From assembly GCA_023415395.1 (NCBI GenBank), contig JAEZKN010000610.1:1-6466 (forward strand): a DNA stretch of 6,466 nt. Reading direction: 5' to 3'. Made by a program: the position numbers and the translations under genes. The notes under the pieces were generated by a model. That model ran no database searches, had not been told where the DNA came from, and saw only the letters and a list, made by a program, of their open reading frames with translations. This stretch comes from Actinomycetes bacterium (GTDB lineage Bacteria > Actinomycetota > Actinomycetes > Propionibacteriales > Nocardioidaceae). Of the stretch, positions 1 to 5,367 are shown in pieces; the first letter of the stretch is position 1; every line of letters begins with the position of its first letter.

Positions 1-258
1 GCTCAGCCGCGCGTGCAGCACCGCGGCGACGTCCGCCTCCAGCCCGCGCGGGTCGACCCGCACCCACACCTCGGCACCACCAGAGGAGGAGGAAGGCGCC
101 TCCAGCCAGCGGCGTACGGCGTCGCGCGCGGTGCCCTTGGCCGGGAGGGGCACCGCGTCCTCGAGGTCGAGCACGATCGCGTCGGCCGGCCCGGCGGCGG
201 CCTTGTCGAAGAGCTCAGGCTTGTCGGCGGGGACGTAGAGGAACGATCGAGGAAGCAC
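1..258 (-). CDS. CitE-like lyase, HpcH/HpaI aldolase/citrate lyase beta family (5' part, cut by left edge)
   Basis: The first 86 codons read leftward from a GTG at 258 and are still open at position 1. The N-terminus (SFLYVPADKPELFDKA, then ADAIVLDLEDAVP at about residues 25-37) is the hallmark start of CitE-like TIM-barrel lyases, where the LDLEDAV strand carries acidic residues near the metal/substrate site. VRVD at residues 66-69 matches the family's usual VRVN strand, with Asp in place of Asn. Family members cleave or form acyl-CoA esters such as malyl-CoA or citramalyl-CoA, or act as aldolases; which reaction applies here cannot be told from this fragment. The GTG start is supported by GGGAG four nt upstream and by the motif beginning at once after it. 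It lies 25 nt behind the iclR stop, so the two are probably co-transcribed. A Ser-Ser-Ser-Ser-Gly-Gly run (residues 56-61) looks like a small local insertion. Family is fairly sure; substrate is unknown. Confidence 0.87.
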   Translation of the reverse strand, partial: MLPRSFLYVPADKPELFDKAAAGPADAIVLDLEDAVPLPAKGTARDAVRRWLEAPSSSSGGAEVWVRVDPRGLEADVAAVLHARLS

Positions 259-283
259 GGTTCTCCCGAGATAGAGGAAGGGA

Positions 284-1081
284 TCAGGACAGGTCGGAGC
301 GCAGCCGTTCGGTGACCTCGTGGGCGGCCGCGACCACCTCGCGGACCTGCTCGGCCTGCTCCTCGGCGGTCTCGTCGCTGTAGCGGAAGATCGGGCCGGA
401 CGCGCTGATCGAGCCGAGCACGTTGCCCGCGGCGTCGAAGAACGGCGCCGCGATCGAGGCCGCTCCGGTGTTGCGCTCGTTGAGCGAGATGCCGTAGCCC
501 TGCTCGCGGATCGTGGCCAGGTCGGCGAGGAACGCGTCGACGTCGACGTCGGGCCGGTCCTGCTGGAGCTGGCGCACCGCGCTGTCGACGAAGGGCTGTG
601 GCAGGTGGGCCAGGATCACCCGGCTCGACGCCCCGGAGTGCAGGGGGAAGCGCGGGCCGATCTCGACGACCATCTTCACCTCCTGCGGGCTCTCGAACTG
701 GTCGAGGTACATCCGCTGGTCGCCGACGAGCACGGAGAGCGTGGTCGTCTCCCGCGTCCGGTCACGCAGCCGCCGCAGCACCGGCGAGGCGGTGGCGCGC
801 ACGTCGAGCTGGCTCCACGCCCGCGTCGAGAGACCGGCGGCCGCGGCGCCGAGCACGTGGCCCGGTCGTCCTCGCGCCGGCTGGATCAGCGAGCGCGAGG
901 TGAGCGAGCGCAGGATGCGGTGCACCACCGCCTTGCTCAGCTGGAGGTCCCGCGCGATCTGGGAGACGCCTAGTGGCTGGTCGGAGCGCCCGAAGAGCAG
1001 CAGCACGTCGGCCACCCGGTCGGCGGCCTCGGTGCCGCCGGGGGTCTCGCGGACGATGTCCGGAAGCGGTGCGTCGTTCAT
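284..1081 (-). CDS. IclR-family transcriptional regulator
   Basis: This 265-residue protein has the usual IclR length and layout. An N-terminal winged helix-turn-helix covers about residues 19-70 (VSQIARDLQLSKAVVHRILRSL, helices at 39-60, recognition helix starting near S49). A C-terminal effector domain follows, with the family landmarks FPLHSGASSRVILAHLP (145-161) and GYGISLNERNTGAASIAAPF (195-214). IclR proteins bind small organic acids and act as repressors or activators, commonly of divergent catabolic operons and of themselves. The gene is divergent from the ABC importer and upstream of the CitE-like lyase, so both are likely targets (inference). The ATG at 1081 is the only sensible start, because an in-frame stop lies at 1115-1117. 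Its ribosome site is poor: AGGG touches the ATG, and AGAAGG sits 12 nt away. The inverted repeat at 1108-1126 lies 26 nt upstream, which suits autoregulation. Confidence 0.95.
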   Translation of the reverse strand: MNDAPLPDIVRETPGGTEAADRVADVLLLFGRSDQPLGVSQIARDLQLSKAVVHRILRSLTSRSLIQPARGRPGHVLGAAAAGLSTRAWSQLDVRATASPVLRRLRDRTRETTTLSVLVGDQRMYLDQFESPQEVKMVVEIGPRFPLHSGASSRVILAHLPQPFVDSAVRQLQQDRPDVDVDAFLADLATIREQGYGISLNERNTGAASIAAPFFDAAGNVLGSISASGPIFRYSDETAEEQAEQVREVVAAAHEVTERLRSDLS

Positions 1082-1107
1082 CCCTGGATGATGCCTTCTC
1101 TGCGGGT

Positions 1108-1126
1108 CGTTTCGCTAGGAGAAACG
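1108..1126. promoter_or_regulatory. Inverted repeat CGTTTC-N7-GAAACG, candidate IclR operator
   Basis: Perfect 6-bp arms (CGTTTC at 1108-1113 and GAAACG at 1121-1126) flank a 7-nt spacer, 26 nt upstream of the iclR start codon. Its core, GTTTC-N7-GAAAC, has the same geometry as the repeat at 1266-1282. IclR-family proteins bind short inverted repeats near their own promoters, so this is the best candidate for the regulator's own site; the assignment is inference. It also contains one copy of a CGCTAG direct repeat whose second copy follows 12 bp later (1125-1130). On the minus strand TAGCGT (1129-1124) could serve as a -10 element of iclR, which would place the operator over the promoter, but I see no matching -35. 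Confidence 0.5.
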
Positions 1127-1160
1127 CTAGCAGGAGAGAGAGATTGCGGCGCACTGCTGC

Positions 1161-1189
1161 TGGTCACGTGGGTGTGAGCCGTGTAATAG
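1161..1189 (+). promoter_or_regulatory. Candidate rightward promoter for the importer operon (weak)
   Basis: TGGTCA (1161-1166, four of six matches to TTGACA) is followed after exactly 17 nt by TAATAG (1184-1189), the most AT-rich hexamer in the divergent region. Transcription would begin near 1196 and give a leader of about 125 nt before the binding-protein ATG. That leader would contain the 19-bp palindrome and the second inverted repeat. The -10 match is only partial (TA at the start, A at position 5), so this is a suggestion rather than a firm call. Confidence 0.3.
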
Positions 1190-1216
1190 TGGGCAAGATC
1201 CCGGTCGACGTGCCGA

Positions 1217-1235
1217 CGAGCCACCAGGTGGCTCG
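1217..1235. promoter_or_regulatory. Perfect 19-bp palindrome, candidate operator
   Basis: CGAGCCACC and GGTGGCTCG are exact reverse complements around a single central A (1226). The one-base centre and perfect symmetry are typical of a dimeric repressor site and do not suit a terminator: no gene ends nearby and no T-tract follows. It lies about 90 nt upstream of the binding-protein start and downstream of the candidate promoter, a position where a bound protein could block elongation. Its sequence is unlike the GTTYC-N7-GRAAC repeats, so it may belong to a second regulator. As RNA it could fold only after opening the middle, giving a short stem around a loop. Confidence 0.5.
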
Positions 1236-1265
1236 CTCAGCGAAACAGCCGGTGTCTCTCGGGTT

Positions 1266-1282
1266 GTTCCTCCAGTGGGAAC
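1266..1282. promoter_or_regulatory. Inverted repeat GTTCC-N7-GGAAC, second candidate IclR operator
   Basis: GTTCC (1266-1270) and GGAAC (1278-1282) are perfect 5-bp arms separated by 7 nt, ending 40 nt before the binding-protein ATG. The pattern GTTYC-N7-GRAAC is shared with the repeat next to iclR. The two centres (1117 and 1274) are 157 bp apart, close to fifteen helical turns. A shared regulator that contacts both ends of the divergent region is the simple reading (inference). Confidence 0.42.
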
Positions 1283-1322
1283 GTGCCGGAGCCATCGGCC
1301 CGGAAGGACGGTCCACGCCCCC

Positions 1323-2534
1323 ATGCACAAGCTCTCCCTCGCCGCGGTCGGCCTCGCCTCCGCCCTGGCGCTCGCCGCGTGCAGCAGCTACGAGCCGGCC
1401 GAGGACGAGGTCGTGATCGGCTCGGTCCACCCGCTGTCGGGTGCGCTGGCCGGCCAGGGCGGCATGATGAACGACGGCGCCCAGCTCGCCGTCGACGACA
1501 TCAACGCCGCGGGCGGGATCGAGTCCCTCGGTGGCGACCAGCTGGTCCTGCGCTCCGGGGACAGCAAGGGCACCGCCGACGCCGGCCAGACCGAGGCGCA
1601 GCGGCTGGTGAGCGAGGGCGCGGTCGCCCTGGTCGGCACCTACCAGAGCGACGTCACCGCCAACGTGTCCGCGGTCGCCGAGCGCAACCGGGTGCCGCTG
1701 GTCATCGACGTCGCCGTCGACGACGTGATCCTCGAGCAGGGCTACAAGTACACCTTCCGGATCCAGCCCAACGCCTCGAGCATGGGCCGCGACGGCGCGA
1801 CCGCGCTCGCCGACCTGTCCACGGACAACGGCAAGCCGGTCAAGACCGTGTCCTACCTCCACATGGAGGGCGCCTTCGGCCAGAGCGTCTACGACGCCTT
1901 CGCCGAGGAGGCCGAGGCCGAGGGCATCGACGTCATCTCCGAGGTGACCTACCCCGCCACCAACTTCACCGACGCCACCACCCAGGTCCGCCAGGCGCTG
2001 GCCGGTGACCCCGACGTCGTCGCCGTCACCGGCTACTACCCCGACGCGCTCCTCATCGCCCAGGCGATCCGGTCGCTGAACGGCGAGGTCGACGCGATCT
2101 ACGGCGTGGCCAACGGCGGCTTCGACGACAGCGCCTTCCCCGCCGACGCCGGCGCCGCGGGCGAGGGGATCCTCAGCGCCAACTACCACTACGCCGCGAC
2201 CGACAAGCGCGTCCAGGACATCCGCCAGCGCTTCGAGGAGAAGTACGGCCGGACCATGGAGACCTCCGCGATGCTCGCCTACCAGGCGGTCGTGGTGATC
2301 GCCCAGGGCCTGGAGGAGACCGGCTCCAAGGACCCCGAGGAGCTGCGCGACGCGATCTCCGAGCTGGAGGTCGACGACCCGCTGCTGGAGTTCCCCGGCC
2401 CCATCACCTTCGACGACGCGGGGGAGAACGAGAACGCCTCGGTGACGGTCATGCAGATCCGCGACGGCGCGATCGAGCAGGTCTTCCCCGACGACGTGAA
2501 GACCGCCGACATCGTCTACCCGGCCGGCCGCTGA
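1323..2534 (+). CDS. ABC importer substrate-binding lipoprotein (branched-chain amino acid / HAAT type)
   Basis: This 403-residue secreted protein is expected to be lipid-anchored outside the membrane, capturing substrate for the importer encoded downstream. It begins with a short signal peptide (MHKLSLAAVGLASALALAAC) whose lipobox LAAC puts the lipidated Cys at residue 20. The mature part opens with VVIGSVHPLSGALAGQG (about 30-46) and continues with GAQLAVDDINAAGG (52-65) and VALVGTYQSDVTANVSAVAE (101-120). These are the landmarks of the type I periplasmic-binding fold of the LivJ/LivK/AmiC/UrtA group (Peripla_BP_6). I chose the ATG at 1323 over the in-frame GTG at 1275, because only the former gives a normal lipoprotein signal and the latter lies inside an inverted repeat. 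AAGGA at 1304-1308 is the nearest ribosome site, with a long 14-nt spacer. Substrates of this family range from amino acids to amides, urea and aromatic or dicarboxylic acids, so the ligand is open. Confidence 0.93.
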   Translation: MHKLSLAAVGLASALALAACSSYEPAEDEVVIGSVHPLSGALAGQGGMMNDGAQLAVDDINAAGGIESLGGDQLVLRSGDSKGTADAGQTEAQRLVSEGAVALVGTYQSDVTANVSAVAERNRVPLVIDVAVDDVILEQGYKYTFRIQPNASSMGRDGATALADLSTDNGKPVKTVSYLHMEGAFGQSVYDAFAEEAEAEGIDVISEVTYPATNFTDATTQVRQALAGDPDVVAVTGYYPDALLIAQAIRSLNGEVDAIYGVANGGFDDSAFPADAGAAGEGILSANYHYAATDKRVQDIRQRFEEKYGRTMETSAMLAYQAVVVIAQGLEETGSKDPEELRDAISELEVDDPLLEFPGPITFDDAGENENASVTVMQIRDGAIEQVFPDDVKTADIVYPAGR

Positions 2535-2540
2535 GCCGAC

Positions 2541-2573
2541 GCGCCGCCGACGAGCCGCCGACCAGCCGCCGAC
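2541..2573. repeat. Three tandem copies of an 11-bp unit in the binding protein-permease linker
   Basis: Units GCGCCGCCGAC (2541-2551), GAGCCGCCGAC (2552-2562) and CAGCCGCCGAC (2563-2573) follow each other without a gap and differ only in the first two bases. A shortened copy, GAGCCGAC, precedes them at 2533-2540 and overlaps the TGA stop codon. The repeat fills almost the whole 54-bp gap and ends directly at the permease ribosome site. No terminator hairpin with a T-tract is present. Function is unknown; replication slippage is a likely origin. Confidence 0.85.
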
Positions 2574-2574
2574 G

Positions 2575-2584
2575 AGGAGGAGAG
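2575..2584 (+). promoter_or_regulatory. Strong ribosome binding site of the LivH-like permease
   Basis: AGGAGGAGAG lies in front of the ATG at 2589, with AGGAGG at 2575-2580 and an 8-nt spacer. It fixes the permease start and allows translation independent of the binding-protein gene. Confidence 0.85.
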
Positions 2585-2588
2585 ATAC

Positions 2589-3605
2589 ATGACGGAGACG
2601 AGCACGGCCGCCGCGCCGGCACCCGAGTCACCACCGGACGAGAGGTCGCGACGGCGTACGCCCCGCCTGGCCGTGCCGCTCGGCACGGTCGCCGCCGTGG
2701 TCCTCGGCGTCGTCCTCGTGTACGCCGTGGGCGGCCGCGACACCGACCTGGTCACCCAGTCCGTGGTGACGGGCCTGCTGCTCGGCGGCGTCTACGCGCT
2801 GGTCTCGGTCGGCCTGACCCTGATCTTCGGCGTGCTCGGGATCGTGAACTTCGCCCAGGGCGCGATGCTGACGCTGGCGATGTACCTCGTCTACGAGCTC
2901 ACCACCTCCGGCGGCATCCCGGTCTACCTCGCGACGCTGCTGGCCGTGCCGGTGATGTTCCTCTTCGGCGTGCTCGTCCAGGCCGCGCTGCTCAACAAGC
3001 TCACGCTCTCCGGCAGCCACGAGGGTCCGCTCCTGGTCACCCTCGGCCTGGGCCTGCTGATCGTCAACGTCCTGCTGATGGTCTTCGGCGGCCGGCCGGT
3101 GCGCGTGCCCGGCAGCGTCGAGGGCTCGCTGGAGATCTTCGGGGCGGTGGCGTCCTACGAGCGGCTGATCGCCTTCGGCGGCGCCGTGCTCGTCGCGGCC
3201 GCGCTGATCCTGCTGCTGCGCAGGACCTCCTTCGGCATGTCGATCCGTGCCGTCTCCGCCAACGCCGAGGGCGCGTCGCTGGTGGGCGTCGACGTGCGCC
3301 GCATCTACGCGCTGACCTTCGGCATCGGCGCCGCGTGCGTCGCGGTCGCGGGCGGGCTGATGGCGCCGTTCCTCAGCCTCACGCCCACCGTCGGCGAGCA
3401 GTTCACGATCCTGGCCTTCGTGATCGTGGTCCTCGGCGGGCTCGGCAGCGTCACCGGCGCCCTGCTCGGCGGGCTGGTCATCGGCCTCGTGCAGACCGTC
3501 GGGGCCCTCTACTTCCCGGGCACCGGGTCGCTGATCCTGGTGTTCGCCGTCTTCGTGCTGGTGCTCTTCTTCCGGCCGCAGGGAATCCTCGGAGCCTCCT
3601 CATGA
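2589..3605 (+). CDS. livH: ABC importer permease, LivH type
   Basis: This 338-residue inner-membrane protein is one of the two channel subunits of the importer. After a hydrophilic N-terminal tail rich in Ala, Pro and Arg (about residues 1-27), longer than in many LivH proteins, come eight or nine hydrophobic segments, at roughly 28-48, 58-80, 84-103, 111-135, 147-167, 192-211, 238-262, 272-301 and 313-328. The family signature GVLGIVNFAQGAM is at 81-93. The cytoplasmic loop that contacts the ATPases (FGMSIRAVSANAEGASLVG) is at about 215-233. The C-terminus ends in FFRPQGILG, as is usual. The start has a strong AGGAGG site. The stop overlaps the next ATG as ATGA, so translation is probably coupled to the LivM-type partner. 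The symbol names the family role only; the transported compound is not known. Confidence 0.95.
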   Translation: MTETSTAAAPAPESPPDERSRRRTPRLAVPLGTVAAVVLGVVLVYAVGGRDTDLVTQSVVTGLLLGGVYALVSVGLTLIFGVLGIVNFAQGAMLTLAMYLVYELTTSGGIPVYLATLLAVPVMFLFGVLVQAALLNKLTLSGSHEGPLLVTLGLGLLIVNVLLMVFGGRPVRVPGSVEGSLEIFGAVASYERLIAFGGAVLVAAALILLLRRTSFGMSIRAVSANAEGASLVGVDVRRIYALTFGIGAACVAVAGGLMAPFLSLTPTVGEQFTILAFVIVVLGGLGSVTGALLGGLVIGLVQTVGALYFPGTGSLILVFAVFVLVLFFRPQGILGASS

Positions 3606-4651
3606 CGACCGTGACCGAACGACCGACCCCGACCGTCTCGGCCGACGACCCGCGGCTGCGCGACCGCAGCGCGGCCCGCTCCTACACGGTGCTCGCCGTC
3701 CTGGTGGCCGTGCTCGCGGTGCTGCCCTTCGTGCTCGACGACCAGACCGAGACCGTCGCGGTCCGCACGCTGATCTTCGCGATCATGGCCGTGGGGTGGA
3801 ACCTCATGAGCGGCTACGGCGGCATGTTCAGCTTCGGCCACGCGGCGTTCTTCGGCATCGGCGCCTACACCGACGCCTACCTGCTGGTCGAGCACGGCGT
3901 CTCGCCGTGGATCTCGATGGTCGTCGGCGCGGTGATCGCGGCCGCCGCCGGCACGCTCATCGCCTACCTGTGCCTGCGCTACAAGCTGGCCGGGCCCTAC
4001 TTCGCGCTGGCGACCTTCGCCTTCGCGATGGTCTTCCTGCTCGGCGTGCAGAACCTCGACGTGCTCAACCGCACCGAGGGCTTCAACGTCCCGATCCTCT
4101 CGGAGGACTCCTGGACGATGATGCAGTGGAAGGCCGGCAGCCCGATCTACTTCTGGATCCCGCTGGCCATCTTGGCGATCGGCCTGCTCGGCACCATCGC
4201 CTTCGTCCACTCGCGCACCGGGCAGTACGCCCAGGCGGTCCGCGACGACGAGGTCGCCGCGGCGTCGCTGGGCATCGACGTGATGCGGGTCCGGCTCGTC
4301 ACCGTCGCGGCCAGCTGCGCGCTGACCGCCGTCGCCGGGTCGTTCTACACCCAGTACTACTTCTTCGTCGGTCCCGAGCAGGGCTTCGGCTCCGCGGTGT
4401 CGGTCAACGCCATCGTCCCCGCGGTCATCGGCGGCATCGGCACGATCTGGGGCCCGCTGGTCGGCGCGCTCATCGTCGGCCCGCTCTCGGAGTGGATCGC
4501 CGACCTGCTGCGCGAGCCGCCGGCGTACCTCGACTTCCTCCAGGGCGTCAGCGGCCTCGACGTCGCGGTCTACGCCGCCCTGCTCATCCTCATCGTGCTG
4601 TTCATGCCCAAGGGCATCTACGGCACCCTGCGCGATCGGTTCCGCTCATGA
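3602..4651 (+). CDS. livM: ABC importer permease, LivM type
   Basis: This 349-residue membrane protein is the partner of the LivH-type subunit. Family motifs are clear: SGYGGMFSFGHAAFFGIGAY at 70-89, GPYFALATFAFAMVF at 131-145, and the ATPase-coupling loop GQYAQAVRDDEVAAASLGID at 207-226. The C-terminus FMPKGIYGTLRDRF is also typical. A hydrophilic N-terminal tail of about 28 residues (Thr, Asp and Arg rich) precedes the first membrane segment. The frame stays open upstream to 3335, but the ATG at 3602 is preferred because it overlaps the livH stop by four bases (ATGA), has GGAG seven nt upstream, and the extra upstream sequence is a shadow of livH. It overlaps livG by the same ATGA arrangement. 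Confidence 0.95.
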   Translation: MTTVTERPTPTVSADDPRLRDRSAARSYTVLAVLVAVLAVLPFVLDDQTETVAVRTLIFAIMAVGWNLMSGYGGMFSFGHAAFFGIGAYTDAYLLVEHGVSPWISMVVGAVIAAAAGTLIAYLCLRYKLAGPYFALATFAFAMVFLLGVQNLDVLNRTEGFNVPILSEDSWTMMQWKAGSPIYFWIPLAILAIGLLGTIAFVHSRTGQYAQAVRDDEVAAASLGIDVMRVRLVTVAASCALTAVAGSFYTQYYFFVGPEQGFGSAVSVNAIVPAVIGGIGTIWGPLVGALIVGPLSEWIADLLREPPAYLDFLQGVSGLDVAVYAALLILIVLFMPKGIYGTLRDRFRS

Positions 4652-5367
4652 CGCTGCTCCAGGTCGACCAGCTGACCAAGTCGTTCTCCGGCCTGCGGGC
4701 CGTGAGCGACGTCGACGTGACCGTCGAGGACGGCGAGTTCCTCGGCATCATCGGCCCGAACGGCGCCGGCAAGACCACGCTCTTCTCGCTGCTCGCCGGG
4801 CAGATCGCGCCCACCAGCGGCCGGGTGGTCTTCGACGGCCAGGACATCACCGGCTGGCCGGCGGCCAAGGTCGCCTCGGCCGGGCTGGTGCGGACCTTCC
4901 AGCTGATGCGCCCCTTCGAGTCGATGAGCGTGCTGGAGAACGTCGCCGTGGCGGCCCACCACCGACACCGCTCGCGCCGCGATGCCCGCCGGCGCGCGCT
5001 GGAGGTCATCGAGCGGGTCCGGCTCGCCGACTACGTCCACACCCCGTCGGCCAGCCTGCCGACCGCGGGCCTCAAGCGCCTCGAGCTGGCCCGCGCGCTG
5101 GCCCTCGAGCCCCGGCTGCTGCTGCTCGACGAGGTGCTCGCTGGCCTGGTGCCCGCCGAGCGCGCGCCGATCATCGAGCTGCTGCGCGAGATCCACGCCG
5201 ACGGCGTCACGGTGATGTTCGTCGAGCACATCATGGCGGCGGTGATGGCGCTCTCGGAGCGGCTGCTGGTGATGGCGGAGGGCCGCGAGCTCGCGCTGGG
5301 CGACCCGCAGGAGGTCGTCCGCGACCCCCGCGTCGTGGAGGCCTACCTCGGAGAGGACTACGCATGA
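4648..5367 (+). CDS. livG: ABC importer ATPase, LivG type, with non-canonical signature motif
   Basis: This 239-residue cytoplasmic nucleotide-binding subunit is slightly shorter than typical LivG. Walker A GPNGAGKTT is at 36-44, Q-loop Q85 in VRTFQLMRPF, Walker B LLLLDE at 157-162 with catalytic Glu162, and switch His194 in VMFVEHIM. The RTFQ and VEHIM wording is LivG-like. The signature helix reads LPTAGLKRLELARAL (137-151) where most ABC proteins have LSGGQ and LivG usually has a YGQQ variant, so the usual Ser, Gly and Gln are missing. The residue after Walker B is Val rather than Pro (DEVLAGL). I believe similar variants occur in a subset of LivG-like proteins, from memory. The start overlaps the livM stop as ATGA. 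No clear ribosome site precedes it, so it probably depends on coupling to livM translation. Pairs with the LivF-type ATPase. Confidence 0.94.
   Translation: MTLLQVDQLTKSFSGLRAVSDVDVTVEDGEFLGIIGPNGAGKTTLFSLLAGQIAPTSGRVVFDGQDITGWPAAKVASAGLVRTFQLMRPFESMSVLENVAVAAHHRHRSRRDARRRALEVIERVRLADYVHTPSASLPTAGLKRLELARALALEPRLLLLDEVLAGLVPAERAPIIELLREIHADGVTVMFVEHIMAAVMALSERLLVMAEGRELALGDPQEVVRDPRVVEAYLGEDYA
5350..5357 (+). promoter_or_regulatory. Ribosome binding site of the LivF-type ATPase inside the end of livG
   Basis: GGAGAGGA inside the last livG codons sits 6 nt before ATG 5364 and 9 nt before the adjacent ATG 5367. Spacing slightly favours 5364, which also gives the ATGA overlap; both starts are possible (Met-Met N-terminus). 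Confidence 0.65.

Noticed and set aside
1161..1179. Imperfect inverted repeat GGTCAC...GTGAGCC around CACGTG as another operator
   Set aside because: The arms pair only with a bulged base, and CACGTG is a common word in this composition; too weak to list as a site.
1217..1235. The 19-bp palindrome as a rho-independent terminator
   Set aside because: There is no T-tract on either side, no gene ends there, and a one-base centre cannot form an RNA loop without opening several pairs.
1275..1322. Upstream GTG start for the binding protein (16 extra residues)
   Set aside because: The extra residues break the compact lipoprotein signal, no ribosome site is well placed, and the GTG falls inside the inverted repeat at 1266-1282.
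973..1416. A rightward open frame across the divergent region, with TTG at 1144 behind AGGAGAGAG, as a possible leader peptide or small gene
   Set aside because: It runs through both operators and into the binding-protein gene in another frame, encodes no recognisable motif, and its residues are Arg/Ala-rich as expected from off-frame high-GC DNA.
1164..2189. Long leftward open frame antisense to the binding-protein gene
   Set aside because: The plus strand has a clear signal peptide and family motifs in the same stretch; the antisense translation is a Val/Gly/Asp-rich mirror of high-GC coding DNA.
2521..2530. Self-complementary CGGCCGGCCG at the end of the binding-protein gene
   Set aside because: It has no loop or T-tract, is only 10 bp of pure G/C, and simply encodes the last codons of the protein; chance in this composition.
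3796..4647. Upstream extension of the livG frame through livM
   Set aside because: The extension is Arg/Pro-rich off-frame translation of livM; the ABC domain begins at the ATG at 4648, which forms the ATGA overlap.
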